From Caballeronia sp. M1242 (GTDB taxonomy: Bacteria > Pseudomonadota > Gammaproteobacteria > Burkholderiales > Burkholderiaceae): 64,000 nucleotides of DNA. Below are positions 47,008 through 56,303 of this stretch, one piece after another. Below the pieces are notes generated by a model. That model made no database searches, was not told where the DNA came from, and saw nothing but the letters and a program-made list of their open reading frames with translations. The stretch spans positions 248,001-312,000 of the forward strand of contig NZ_CP071129.1 in NCBI RefSeq assembly GCF_017220215.1, written 5' to 3'. Position numbers and translations under genes: made by a program. Positions within the stretch are counted from its first letter, which is position 1. Each line of letters opens with the position of its first letter.

Positions 47008-47703
47008 ATGCGAAAAGGCGAACAGACGCGGGCCGCGATTCTCGACGCAGCGTTGGATCTGGCGAGCAGGGACGGACTGGAAGGACTCACCATCGGTCTT
47101 CTGGCCGAGCGGATGCAGATGAGCAAGAGCGGAGTGTTCGCGCACTTCGGATCGCGCGAAGATCTGCAAGTGGAAGTGGTGCGCGAGTACCACCGCCGGT
47201 TCGAAGACGAAGTGTTCTTCCCGAGCTTGCGCGAACCGCGCGGCCTGCCGCGACTGCGCGCGATGATGAGCCGCTGGATGGAAAAGCGCATCGAGGAAGT
47301 CACCACCGGCTGCATCTATATTAGCGGCGCGGTGGAGTACGACGATCGCGCGGCCAGCGCGGTGCGCGAGCAACTGGTTCACAGTGTCACGACGTGGCGC
47401 GAGGCGCTGTTGCGGGCCATTCGCCAGTCGAAGGAAGAAGGGCATCTGAAGCCGGAGACGGACCCGAAGCTGATGCTCTTCGAGTTGTACAGCTTCACGC
47501 TCGGCCTGCATCACGACGCGCGTTTTCTGCATTTGCCGGAAGCGGTGCAACTGACGCGGGACGCGCTGGAAAAGACGATCGTTTCATATCAGACGTCGCA
47601 TTCGTCTGCCGATGGCGGCGGCCGCGAAACCAGCGAGCCGGCCGCCCACGCAGCCACGAGCGCGGCGACGAATCTAACTTCGCATCAAACGGACAGCCGT
47701 TAG
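47008..47703 (+). CDS. TetR-family regulator of the beta-oxidation operon
   Basis: A 231-residue protein. The N-terminal TetR HTH covers residues about 1-50 (RAAILDAALDLASRDGLEGLTIG; MSKSGVFAHFGSREDLQVEVV), followed by a TetR_C ligand domain with GCIYISGAVEYDDR and SFTLGLHHDARFL, as seen in acyl-CoA-responsive relatives. The C-terminal 35 residues are Ser/Ala/Thr-rich and probably disordered. ATG 47008 has a GAGAGGA upstream; 46981 is an alternative in-frame ATG. It lies 69 bp before the acyl-CoA dehydrogenase and probably represses that operon. Confidence 0.9.
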   Translation: MRKGEQTRAAILDAALDLASRDGLEGLTIGLLAERMQMSKSGVFAHFGSREDLQVEVVREYHRRFEDEVFFPSLREPRGLPRLRAMMSRWMEKRIEEVTTGCIYISGAVEYDDRAASAVREQLVHSVTTWREALLRAIRQSKEEGHLKPETDPKLMLFELYSFTLGLHHDARFLHLPEAVQLTRDALEKTIVSYQTSHSSADGGGRETSEPAAHAATSAATNLTSHQTDSR

Positions 47704-47772
47704 CGGCGCCGATCGAATCGTCCCAAGGGTTCGGCGGCGCACGACGCAAGCTTCTAGAAACTGGAGAGACTC

Positions 47773-49560
47773 ATGGGACAGTACGCCGCCCCCTTGCGCG
47801 ACATGCAGTTCGTGCTGCACGAACTGCTGAACGTGGAAGCCGAACTGAAGCGCATGCCGAAGCATGCCGACCTGGACGCGGACACCATTAACCAGGTGCT
47901 CGAAGAAGCCGGCAAGTTCTGCTCCGAAGTCGTGTTTCCGCTGAACCAGAGCGGCGACCGCGAAGGTTGCACTTACGAGGGCGACGGCATCGTTACGACG
48001 CCGTCGGGGTTCAAAGAGGCGTATCGCCAGTACGTCGAGGCGGGCTGGCCCGCGCTCGGCTGCGATCCCGAATATGGCGGCCAGGGGCTGCCCGCGTTCG
48101 TCAACAACGCGCTCTACGAAATGCTCAACTCGGCGAATCAGGCCTGGACCATGTATCCGGGCCTCTCGCACGGCGCGTACGAATGCCTGCACGCGCACGG
48201 CACGCCGGAGCAGAAATCGACGTATCTCGCGAAACTCGTCTCCGGCGAGTGGACCGGCACCATGTGCCTGACCGAATCGCATTGCGGCACCGACCTCGGC
48301 ATCCTGCGCACGAAAGCCGAGCCGAATTCCGACGGTTCGTACGCGCTCACCGGCACGAAGATCTTCATTTCGAGCGGCGAACACGACATGGCCGAGAACA
48401 TCGTCCATCTGGTGCTCGCGCGGCTGCCCGGCGCGCCGGCCGGCACGAAGGGCATTTCGCTCTTCATCGTGCCGAAGTTCATTCCGGACGCGAGCGGTGC
48501 GCCGGGCGAACGCAACGGCATCAAGTGCGGCTCGATCGAGCACAAGATGGGCATTCACGGCAACGCGACCTGCGTGATGAACCTGGACGGCGCGAAGGGC
48601 TGGCTCGTCGGCGAAGCAAACAAGGGCTTGAACGCCATGTTCGTGATGATGAACGCGGCGCGTCTGGGCGTCGGCATGCAGGGTTTGGGGCTGACGGAAG
48701 TCGCGTATCAAAACTCGCTCGTCTATGCGAAAGAGCGCCTGCAAATGCGCTCGCTCACCGGCCCGAAAGCGCCCGAGAAGCCCGCTGATCCGATCATCGT
48801 GCATCCGGATGTGCGCCGCATGCTGCTCACGCAGAAGGCGTACGCCGAAGCGGGCCGCGCGTTCACGTACTGGGCCGCGCTCAACATCGACAAGGAACTC
48901 TCGCACGAAGACGAAGCCGCGCGCCGCGAAGCCGCCGATTTCGTCGCGCTGCTCACGCCGGTCATCAAGGCGTTCCTGACCGACAACGCGTTCGAAGGCA
49001 CGAACCTCGCCATGCAGATCTACGGCGGCCACGGCTTCATCTCCGAGTGGGGCATGGAGCAGTACGTGCGCGACGCGCGCATCAACATGATCTACGAAGG
49101 CACGAACTCCATTCAGGCGCTCGACCTGCTCGGCCGCAAGATTCTCGGCGACATGGGCGCGAAGCTGAAGCGTTTCGGCAAGCTCGTGACGGATTTCGTC
49201 GAAGAGGAAGGCGTGAAGCCGGAGATGCAGGAGTTCATCAACCCGCTCGCGGATATCGGCGAGAAGGTGCAGAAGCTCACGATGGAAATCGGCATGAAGG
49301 CGATGCAGAACCCCGACGAAGTGGGCGCCGCAGCCGTTCCGTATCTGCGCACGGTCGGGCATCTGGTGTTCTCGTACTTCTGGGCGCGCATGGCGCGCGT
49401 CGCGCTCGACAACGCCGCATCAGGCGATGCGTTCTACAAGGCCAAGCTCGCCACCGCGCGTTTCTACTTCGCGAAGCTCCTGCCCGAAACGGCTTCGACC
49501 ATCCGCGCCGCGCGCGCGGGCGCCAAGCCGATGATGGACTACGACGAAGCCTTATTCTAA
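47773..49560 (+). CDS. Acyl-CoA dehydrogenase (long form with C-terminal extension)
   Basis: A 595-residue FAD enzyme for the first step of fatty-acid beta-oxidation. It has MCLTESHCGTDLGILRTKAE, MGIHGNATCVMNLDGAKGWLVG and QIYGGHGFISEWGMEQYVRD, with the catalytic Glu in INMIYEGTNSIQALD (about residue 442). The C-terminal extension of about 130 residues puts it in the 600-residue class. GGAGAG precedes the ATG. It is the first enzyme gene after the TetR gene, and the operon order follows the pathway. Confidence 0.95.
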   Translation: MGQYAAPLRDMQFVLHELLNVEAELKRMPKHADLDADTINQVLEEAGKFCSEVVFPLNQSGDREGCTYEGDGIVTTPSGFKEAYRQYVEAGWPALGCDPEYGGQGLPAFVNNALYEMLNSANQAWTMYPGLSHGAYECLHAHGTPEQKSTYLAKLVSGEWTGTMCLTESHCGTDLGILRTKAEPNSDGSYALTGTKIFISSGEHDMAENIVHLVLARLPGAPAGTKGISLFIVPKFIPDASGAPGERNGIKCGSIEHKMGIHGNATCVMNLDGAKGWLVGEANKGLNAMFVMMNAARLGVGMQGLGLTEVAYQNSLVYAKERLQMRSLTGPKAPEKPADPIIVHPDVRRMLLTQKAYAEAGRAFTYWAALNIDKELSHEDEAARREAADFVALLTPVIKAFLTDNAFEGTNLAMQIYGGHGFISEWGMEQYVRDARINMIYEGTNSIQALDLLGRKILGDMGAKLKRFGKLVTDFVEEEGVKPEMQEFINPLADIGEKVQKLTMEIGMKAMQNPDEVGAAAVPYLRTVGHLVFSYFWARMARVALDNAASGDAFYKAKLATARFYFAKLLPETASTIRAARAGAKPMMDYDEALF

Positions 49561-49682
49561 GTACGAGCGCAACGCGACGGTTCGACTCTCCGAACCGCGA
49601 CATCCCCAATCAAACGCCTGGCGGCGCAATCGACTTGACTGCGCCGCGGGCAGACAAGCACCACTCATACGGAGGCTTTCCC

Positions 49683-52112
49683 GTGAGCACCCTGAACATC
49701 CGCAAAGTCGCCGTGCTCGGCGCAGGCGTGATGGGCGCGCAGATCGCCGCGCATCTCATCAACGCGCGCGTGCCCGTGCTGCTTTTCGATCTTCCCGCGA
49801 AGGAAGGCCCGAAGAACGGCATCGCCCTCAAGGCCATCGAGAATCTCAAGAAGCTCTCGCCCGCGCCGCTCGGCATGAAGGACGACGCGCAGTACATCGA
49901 GCCAGCGAACTACGAGGACGACATCGCGCGCCTTGCGGAGTGCGATCTCGTGATCGAAGCGATCGCCGAGCGCATGGACTGGAAGCACGACCTGTACAAA
50001 AAGGTCTCGCCGCACATCGCGCCCAACGCCATCTTCGCGAGCAATACCTCGGGCTTGTCGATCACCGAGTTGTCGAACGGTTTCTCGGATGAACTGAAGG
50101 CGCGTTTCTGCGGCGTGCACTTCTTCAATCCGCCGCGCTACATGCATCTGGTCGAACTTATTCCGACCGAATCGACCAAGCCCGAGATTCTCGACCAGCT
50201 CGAAACGTTTCTGACGAGCGCCATCGGCAAGGGCGTCGTGCGCGCGAAGGACACGCCGAACTTCATCGCGAATCGCGTGGGCGTGTTTTCGATTCTCGCC
50301 GTGATCGCCGAGAGCCAGAAGTTCGGCCTGCGTTTCGACCAAGTGGACGACCTGACCGGCGCGCGCCTCGGCCGCGCGAAGTCCGCGACGTTCCGCACGG
50401 CGGATGTCGTCGGTCTCGACACGATGGCGCACGTCATCAAGACGATGCAGGACAACTTGCCGGACGATCCGTTCTTCCCGGTCTACGCCACGCCGCCCGT
50501 GCTCGCCGAACTCGTGAAGAACGGCGCGCTCGGGCAGAAGACGGGCGCGGGCTTTTATCGCAAGGAAGGCAAGGCGATCAAGGTGCTCGACCCGCAGACG
50601 GCGCAATACGTCGAAGCGGGCGCGAAGGCGGACGAACTCGTCGGCCGCATTCTGAAGCGCCCGCCCGCCGAGCGCCTCAAGCTTCTGCGCGAAACCGACA
50701 ACAAGCAGGCGCAGTTCCTCTGGGCGATTTTCCGCGACGTGTTCCATTACATCGCGGTGCATCTGGAATCGATCGCGGACAACGCGCGCGATGTCGATCT
50801 CGCGATCCGCTGGGGCTTCGGCTGGAACCAGGGCCCGTTCGAAAGCTGGCAGGCGGCGGGCTGGCAGCAGGTCGCGCAATGGGTGCAGGAAGACATCGAC
50901 GCGGGCAAGGCGCTCTCCAAAGCGCCGCTGCCCGCCTGGGTGCTCGACGGCCCCGTCGCCGAGAAGGGCGGTGTGCACACGAACGAAGGCTCGTGGTCGC
51001 CGCAGGCACGTCGCTTCGTCGCTCGCTCGACGCTGCCGGTCTACCAGAAGCAAGTGTTCCGCGCGCCGCTCGTCGGTGAAAGCGGCGCCGATCCGAAAAC
51101 CTTCGGCAAGACGCTCTTCGAAACCGACAGCGTGCGCGCCTGGCTCGATCGCGACGACGGCGACGTGGTCATCGTCTCGTTCAAGACGAAGATGAACACC
51201 ATCGGTCCCGGCGTGCTCGACGGCCTCACGCAAGCCATCGGACTCGCGGAGAAGGAATACCGCGGCGTGGTGATCTGGCAGCCGACTTCGCTCACGCTCG
51301 GCGCGCCGGGCGGTCCGTTCTCGGCGGGCGCGAACCTCGAAGAAGCGATGCCCGCGTTCATGATGGGCGGCGCGAAAGGCATCGAGCCGTTCGTCAAGAA
51401 GTTCCAGGACAGCATGATGCGCGTGAAGTACGCGAACGTGCCGGTGGTCTGCGCGGTGTCGGGCATTGCGCTCGGCGGCGGCTGTGAACTGATGCTGCAT
51501 TCGGCCAAGCGCGTCGCGCATAGCGAAAGCTATATCGGACTCGTGGAAGTGGGCGTGGGTCTCGTGCCGGCGGGCGGCGGCCTGAAGGAAGCCGCATTGC
51601 GCGCGGCCGAAGCCGCGAGCGCTGTGAACGCGACGAGCGATCTGCTCAAGTTCCTGCAAAAGCCGTTCGAAAACGCGGCGATGGCGAAGGTCTCCGGCTC
51701 CGCGCTCGAAGCACGCGCGATGGGCTATCTGAAGCCGTCGGACACCATCGTCTTCAACGTACACGAGTTGCTCGACATCGCGAAGAAGGAAGCGCGCGCG
51801 CTTGCGGATTCGGGCTACCGCGCGCCGCTGCGCGCGAGGCAGATTCCGGTTGCGGGCCGCTCGGTGCTGTCGACCATCAAGGCGTCGCTCGTCAACATGC
51901 GCGACGGCCGCTTCATCAGCGATCACGACTTCCTGATTGCGAGCCGTATCGCGGAAGTGGTGTGCGGCGGCGACGTGGAAGGCGGCAGTCTCGTCGATGA
52001 GGAATGGCTGCTTGGGCTGGAGCGCCGCGCGTTCATCGAACTGCTCGGCACGCAAAAGACGCAGGAACGGATCATGGGCATGTTGCAGACCGGCAAGCCG
52101 GTTCGCAACTGA
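49683..52112 (+). CDS. 3-hydroxyacyl-CoA dehydrogenase / enoyl-CoA hydratase fusion (FadN-type order)
   Basis: An 809-residue bifunctional protein. The Rossmann NAD site (KVAVLGAGVMGAQIAAH, residues 8-24) and 3HCDH domains come first; the crotonase domain follows at about residues 490-700 (TLGAPGGPFSAGANLEEAM; VSGIALGGGCELMLHSAKRVA). This order is like Bacillus FadN (YusL) and opposite to E. coli FadB. It catalyses hydration and NAD-dependent oxidation of acyl-CoA. The GTG at 49683 has GGAGG seven bases upstream; there is no closer ATG. It lies between the dehydrogenase and the thiolase in pathway order. Confidence 0.94.
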   Translation: MSTLNIRKVAVLGAGVMGAQIAAHLINARVPVLLFDLPAKEGPKNGIALKAIENLKKLSPAPLGMKDDAQYIEPANYEDDIARLAECDLVIEAIAERMDWKHDLYKKVSPHIAPNAIFASNTSGLSITELSNGFSDELKARFCGVHFFNPPRYMHLVELIPTESTKPEILDQLETFLTSAIGKGVVRAKDTPNFIANRVGVFSILAVIAESQKFGLRFDQVDDLTGARLGRAKSATFRTADVVGLDTMAHVIKTMQDNLPDDPFFPVYATPPVLAELVKNGALGQKTGAGFYRKEGKAIKVLDPQTAQYVEAGAKADELVGRILKRPPAERLKLLRETDNKQAQFLWAIFRDVFHYIAVHLESIADNARDVDLAIRWGFGWNQGPFESWQAAGWQQVAQWVQEDIDAGKALSKAPLPAWVLDGPVAEKGGVHTNEGSWSPQARRFVARSTLPVYQKQVFRAPLVGESGADPKTFGKTLFETDSVRAWLDRDDGDVVIVSFKTKMNTIGPGVLDGLTQAIGLAEKEYRGVVIWQPTSLTLGAPGGPFSAGANLEEAMPAFMMGGAKGIEPFVKKFQDSMMRVKYANVPVVCAVSGIALGGGCELMLHSAKRVAHSESYIGLVEVGVGLVPAGGGLKEAALRAAEAASAVNATSDLLKFLQKPFENAAMAKVSGSALEARAMGYLKPSDTIVFNVHELLDIAKKEARALADSGYRAPLRARQIPVAGRSVLSTIKASLVNMRDGRFISDHDFLIASRIAEVVCGGDVEGGSLVDEEWLLGLERRAFIELLGTQKTQERIMGMLQTGKPVRN

Positions 52113-52136
52113 GCGCGCGGACTATCGGAGCTGGTT

Positions 52137-53336
52137 ATGAGCAAACAATTGCAGGAAGCATATATCGTTGCCGCGAGCCGCACGCCGATCGGCAAGGCGC
52201 CGCGCGGCGTGTTCAAGAACACGCGCCCGGACGAGCTGCTCGTCCACGCGATCAAATCTGCCGTCGCGCAGGTGCCGGGGCTGGATACCGGCGTAATCGA
52301 AGACGCGATTGTCGGCTGCGCGATTCCCGAAGCGGAGCAGGGCCTGAACGTCGCGCGCATGGGCGCGCTGCTCGCCGGGCTGCCGCAGACGGTCGGCGGC
52401 GTCACGGTGAACCGCTTCTGCGCGTCGGGTCTCACCGCGCTCGCGATGGCGGCGGACCGCATTCGCGTCGGCGAGGCGGATGCGATTCTCGCGGGCGGCT
52501 GCGAGTCGATGAGCATGGTGCCGATGATGGGCAACAAGCCGTCGCTGTCGCCGCATATCTTCGAGCGCAGCGAGGACATCGGCATTGCGTACGGCATGGG
52601 CCTCACCGCCGAACGCGTCGCGGAACGCTGGAAGGTGAGCCGCGAGGCGCAGGACGCGTTCGCGGTGGAGTCGCATCGCAAGGCGCTGGCGGCGCAGCAG
52701 TCGGGCGAATTCGCCGACGAGATCGCCGCTTACACGCTCAACGAACGCTTCCCGGACCTCGCTTCGGGCGAAGTTCGCGTAAATGCGCGCGAGATCGCGT
52801 TCGACGAAGGCCCGCGCGCGGACACGTCGCTCGACACGCTCGCCAAGCTGCGCCCGGTGTTCGCCAACAAGGGATCGGTGACGGCGGGCAACAGCTCGCA
52901 GACGTCGGACGGCGCGGGTGCGCTGATCGTGGTCTCCGAGAAAATCCTGAAGCAGTTCAATCTGACGCCGCTTGCGCGCTTCGTGAGCTTCGCGGTGCGC
53001 GGCGTGCCGCCGGAGATCATGGGCATCGGGCCGAAGGAAGCGATTCCGGCGGCGCTCAGGAACGCGGGTCTGACGCAGGACGATCTCGACTGGATCGAAC
53101 TGAACGAAGCGTTCGCGGCGCAATCGCTCGCGGTGATCAACGACCTGGGCCTCGATACGTCGAAGCTGAATCCGCTCGGCGGCGCGATCGCGCTCGGGCA
53201 TCCGCTCGGCGCGACGGGCGCAATCCGTTCCGCGACAGTGATTCACGGCCTGCGCCGCCGCAACCTGAAGTACGGCATGGTGACGATGTGCGTCGGCACC
53301 GGCATGGGCGCAGCGGGCATTTTCGAGCGGATGTAA
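52137..53336 (+). CDS. Acetyl-CoA C-acyltransferase (thiolase)
   Basis: A 399-residue type I thiolase. The nucleophile is C95 in [13 protein letters not shown], the His in GGAIALGHPLGATGA (about residue 354) and the second Cys in CVGTGMGAAGIFER (about 385). It cleaves 3-ketoacyl-CoA in the last step of the cycle, pairing with the upstream FadN-type protein. GGAG precedes ATG by six bases. Its stop codon lies inside a three-copy tandem repeat. Confidence 0.96.
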   Translation: MSKQLQEAYIVAASRTPIGKAPRGVFKNTRPDELLVHAIKSAVAQVPGLDTGVIEDAIVGCAIPEAEQGLNVARMGALLAGLPQTVGGVTVNRFCASGLTALAMAADRIRVGEADAILAGGCESMSMVPMMGNKPSLSPHIFERSEDIGIAYGMGLTAERVAERWKVSREAQDAFAVESHRKALAAQQSGEFADEIAAYTLNERFPDLASGEVRVNAREIAFDEGPRADTSLDTLAKLRPVFANKGSVTAGNSSQTSDGAGALIVVSEKILKQFNLTPLARFVSFAVRGVPPEIMGIGPKEAIPAALRNAGLTQDDLDWIELNEAFAAQSLAVINDLGLDTSKLNPLGGAIALGHPLGATGAIRSATVIHGLRRRNLKYGMVTMCVGTGMGAAGIFERM

Positions 53337-53368
53337 TCGGGCGGATGTAATCGGGCGGATGTAATCGG
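53327..53368 (+). repeat. Three perfect 14-bp tandem repeats across the thiolase stop
   Basis: GCGGATGTAATCGG occurs at 53327-53340, 53341-53354 and 53355-53368 with no mismatch. The first copy contains the last codons and TAA stop of the thiolase, so the stop is duplicated twice downstream. Perfect identity suggests a recent slippage event. Confidence 0.95.
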
Positions 53369-53370
53369 GC

Positions 53371-53398
53371 GGCCCGCGGGCGGCTGCGCTCGCGGGCC
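53371..53398 (+). other. GC-rich hairpin between thiolase and enoyl-CoA hydratase genes
   Basis: GGCCCGCG and CGCGGGCC pair around a 12-base loop, just after the tandem repeat and 22 bp before the next ATG. There is no T-run. It may protect or partition the operon mRNA rather than terminate it. Confidence 0.5.
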
Positions 53399-53419
53399 AA
53401 CAACAGGAGGAGACGCCGC

Positions 53420-54184
53420 ATGGATATCGTCATCGAACGAGCGCAAGGCGTGCTGAGCATCGTCTTGAATCGCGCCGAGAAGAAGAACGCCATCACGGCG
53501 GCCATGTATCAGGAAATGGCCGACGGTCTGTACGAAGCGGAAAACGACCCGACGGTGCGCGCGGTTCTGCTGCGTGGCAACGGCGGCGCGTTCAGCGCAG
53601 GCAACGATCTCGAAGACTTCCTGAACGATCCGCCGAAGGGTCTCGACGCGCCCGTGTTCCAGTTCCTGCGACGCCTGAGCGGCATGCCGAAGCCGGTGGT
53701 CGCGGCGGTGGCGGGCGTGGCGGTGGGCGTCGGCACGACGATGCTCTTGCATTGCGATATCGTATATGCCGCGAAGAACGCCAAGTTCTCGCTGCCCTTC
53801 GTGCAGCTCGGGCTGTGTCCGGAGGCGGCGTCGAGTTTGCTTCTGCCGCGCATCGCGGGATATCAGCGCGCGGCGGAGAAACTGCTGCTGGGCGAGGCGT
53901 TCGATGTGAACGAAGCGATCAGCATGGGCTTCGTGAACGGCGCGATCGATGCGGCCGAACTCGATGCGTATGCGTTCGAGCGAGCGAGACGGTTGGCGGC
54001 GCTGCCGGCGTCATCGCTCAAAACGACGAAGGCGCTGATGAAGAGCGACCAACGCAACGAAGTGGCCGCGCGCATGGAAGAAGAGGCGGCGCATTTTTCG
54101 CGGATGCTTGCAGGGCCGGAGGCGCGCGAGGCGTTTGCGGCGTTTTTGGAGAAGCGGAAGGCGGATTTTAGACGGTTTCAGTAA
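53420..54184 (+). CDS. Enoyl-CoA hydratase/isomerase family protein
   Basis: A 254-residue crotonase-fold protein with GNGGAFSAGNDLEDFLNDPP (oxyanion strand) and LPFVQLGLCPEAASSLLLPR. Only one of the two hydratase glutamates is evident (in GLCPEAAS), which fits a delta3-delta2-enoyl-CoA isomerase type more than a true hydratase. This would handle unsaturated fatty acids in the operon. AGGAGGAG precedes the ATG. It ends the TetR operon. Confidence 0.9.
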   Translation: MDIVIERAQGVLSIVLNRAEKKNAITAAMYQEMADGLYEAENDPTVRAVLLRGNGGAFSAGNDLEDFLNDPPKGLDAPVFQFLRRLSGMPKPVVAAVAGVAVGVGTTMLLHCDIVYAAKNAKFSLPFVQLGLCPEAASSLLLPRIAGYQRAAEKLLLGEAFDVNEAISMGFVNGAIDAAELDAYAFERARRLAALPASSLKTTKALMKSDQRNEVAARMEEEAAHFSRMLAGPEAREAFAAFLEKRKADFRRFQ

Positions 54185-54241
54185 GCCCGTGCCGCTGACA
54201 AGCGGCTCGCAGCCGATGCCGTTCACGCGGAGACACGTTCC

Positions 54242-54640
54242 ATGCGACTCAGACCGCTTCTTCTCGCAACGCTTGTCTGTGCGACCGTGCCCGCGTGGGC
54301 GGACTCGTCGGCGTGCATGGACAACGCGAGCACGCAAATGGCGATGAACGAGTGCGTGGGCCGCGAATTGAAAGCCGCGGACCAAAAGCTCAACGACACG
54401 TACCGCACGCTGCTGTCGAAGGTGAGCAAAGAAGGCGCGGAGCAATTGCGCAAGGCGCAGCGCGCGTGGCTCGCTTGGCGCGATGCGCAATGTACGTTCG
54501 ACACCATGGGCACGCGCGGCGGCAGCATCAATTCGATGCAAACCGCGATGTGCGTCGAAAAGCTGACGCAAGCGCAAACCGCGCATCTCGCCGCGCAGTT
54601 GCACTGCAAGGAAGGCGACGTGTCGTGCGGCGGGCAGTGA
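54242..54640 (+). CDS. LprI-like secreted DUF1311 protein
   Basis: A 132-residue exported protein with a 20-residue signal peptide (ending VPAWA). Its mature domain has MDNASTQMAMNECVGRELKAADQKLNDTYRTLL and RKAQRAWLAWRDAQC, the DUF1311 signature shared with the LprI lysozyme inhibitor. Cysteines in the mature part suggest disulfides in the periplasm. Lysozyme inhibition is established only for some members. There is no obvious operon partner; fdhD converges on it. Confidence 0.85.
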   Translation: MRLRPLLLATLVCATVPAWADSSACMDNASTQMAMNECVGRELKAADQKLNDTYRTLLSKVSKEGAEQLRKAQRAWLAWRDAQCTFDTMGTRGGSINSMQTAMCVEKLTQAQTAHLAAQLHCKEGDVSCGGQ

Positions 54641-54660
54641 GCGCCGCCTTCACTCACCTC

Positions 54661-55488
54661 CTACTCCACCTCATACTCCACAAACCCCGCCTCCCGCGCG
54701 AAACTCACGAGCCGTAACCCCGCCTGCTTCGCGATGGCAATAGCGAGCGACGTCGGCGCGGAGATGGTCGCGACCATCGGCACGCCGACGCGCGCCGACT
54801 TGCGCACGAGTTCATAGCTCGCGCGGCTCGACAGGAACACGAAGCCTTGCGTCGTGTTCTCGCGCCGGAGCACGAGATCCCCGATGAGCTTGTCGAGCGC
54901 GTTATGACGACCGACGTCTTCGAACGCGTACCGCACCGCGCCGGTCTCGTCGCACCAGGCGGCGGCATGCAGGCCGCCGGTGAGCTTCGTCAAGCGCTGA
55001 TGCGCCGGCAGTTCGCGAGCCGCTCGCTCGATGGCATCCGGCGCGACGCGCGCCAGAAAGCCGGTATCCGGCACGCGCTCCGGCTGAAGATCGAGCAGGT
55101 CGATGCTCTCGATGCCGCACACGCCGCAGCCGGTGCGCCCCGCGAGCGCGCGACGCTTGTCCTTCAGCGACGCGAATGCCTGCTGCACGACTTGCAGATG
55201 CACTTCGGCATGCGGCAGCGCGTGACCGTCGTCGCGGTAATAGACTTCGATGTCGTGAATATCGCTGCCACGCTCGACAATGCCTTCGGTCAGCGAGAAG
55301 CCCACGGCGAACGCTTCGAGATCGCGCGGCGTGCACATCATCACCGCGTGCGAGATGCCGTTATAGACGAGCGCGACGGGCCATTCCTGACCGACGTTAT
55401 CGTTTGCGACGGCGCTTTCTCCGCCGCGATGTCTCCGCACGCGCCGTTCGACATAGCCCGGCTGTTCCTCAGTTTCCAGTGGGTCCAC
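54661..55488 (-). CDS. fdhD: Formate dehydrogenase sulfurtransferase
   Basis: A 275-residue FdhD, which passes sulfur from a desulfurase to the molybdenum/bis-MGD cofactor of formate dehydrogenase. The sulfur-carrier cysteines are C121 and C124 (TGCGVCGIES), the same numbers as in E. coli. YAFEDVGRHNALDKLIGD and FLSSRASYELVRK are the cofactor-binding motifs. I start at GTG 55488, which has AGGGAG six bases upstream; the frame stays open to another GTG at 55551. No formate dehydrogenase gene is in the window. Confidence 0.95.
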   Translation of the reverse strand: MDPLETEEQPGYVERRVRRHRGGESAVANDNVGQEWPVALVYNGISHAVMMCTPRDLEAFAVGFSLTEGIVERGSDIHDIEVYYRDDGHALPHAEVHLQVVQQAFASLKDKRRALAGRTGCGVCGIESIDLLDLQPERVPDTGFLARVAPDAIERAARELPAHQRLTKLTGGLHAAAWCDETGAVRYAFEDVGRHNALDKLIGDLVLRRENTTQGFVFLSSRASYELVRKSARVGVPMVATISAPTSLAIAIAKQAGLRLVSFAREAGFVEYEVE

Positions 55489-55636
55489 CTTGTTCTCCCT
55501 ACACTGCGTGATCCGGGTATGAGCATTGCTGATCAAACCTGCTGCTTGCACGGTTTCAGCCCAGTACCAAGCCCTACAATAACTTAAGCGGGCGATGCGC
55601 GCCGGCGCGCGCCCCTCACTCCAATGAGGCTACGCC

Positions 55637-56116
55637 ATGGGACTTTACGATACCGCTCGTCTCTTCGGGTTCGAGGTCGAATCCTCGGACAATCTGCGCT
55701 TCATTCCGCTCTCGGTACGCTTCAATCTCGACCGCTTCGGCATGCGCATCACGCTGGATCAGTGGCAGATGCTTCCGTATGACGATCGCGTGCTGCTCGC
55801 GCGCTTTCCGGTCGAAGACGATATTGAACTGGAGAAGAACTTCGACCTCGCGCTCGAAGAAATGCTGAAGACGCACGCGAATGCCGCGCCGGAAAAAATC
55901 GAGCGCGACGCTGATCCCGTCTGGGCGCACGCCGACGCCGTGCCCGAAGCCGTCATCCGCCAGAGCAGCCTCGCGGGCCTGAGCGCGCCGAGCCTCTCGC
56001 GCTGGGCCGCGCTCGACCGCTTTCAGCGTTACGCGCTCGCCAAGCTCTCGCGCAACACCGACAAGCTCAACCACGACTTCCTGCCCGCCATGCGCGAGTT
56101 CGGTCTCGCCGAATGA
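55637..56116 (+). CDS. Nitrate-reductase-associated protein (PF09655 type)
   Basis: A 159-residue soluble protein with FGFEVESSDNLRFIPLSVRFNLDR, ITLDQWQMLPYDDR and FQRYALAKLSRNTDKLNHDFLPAM. This matches the small family found in cyanobacteria and Burkholderia beside nitrate-assimilation or molybdopterin genes. The biochemical role is unknown. Divergent fdhD next door (148 bp) supports a molybdoenzyme link. Confidence 0.82.
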   Translation: MGLYDTARLFGFEVESSDNLRFIPLSVRFNLDRFGMRITLDQWQMLPYDDRVLLARFPVEDDIELEKNFDLALEEMLKTHANAAPEKIERDADPVWAHADAVPEAVIRQSSLAGLSAPSLSRWAALDRFQRYALAKLSRNTDKLNHDFLPAMREFGLAE

Positions 56117-56303
56117 GCGCATGCGCATCATGAGCGGCTAATTTGCGCGAGCAGCCCTCAAGCCCGCCCGAAACCTGCCGTTATCCGCGTTATCCATCAA
56201 TCGCGGTGCGAGCCTGCCGGTTCGCGCCGCGCTTTTGCGTGGGCGCGCGCCGGGCATGACGCTCGCGGCGCGGCCACCGCAGCAAAGGAACCGCTTGCCG
56301 CTC

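Noticed and set aside
49665..52055. Long minus-strand open frame opposite the FadN-type gene
   Set aside because: Same reason: composition is Arg/His/Glu-rich shadow coding and the plus strand is unmistakably a fused beta-oxidation enzyme.
53327..53368. Tandem repeats as a CRISPR array
   Set aside because: The 14-bp units are directly adjacent with no spacers and no cas genes nearby.
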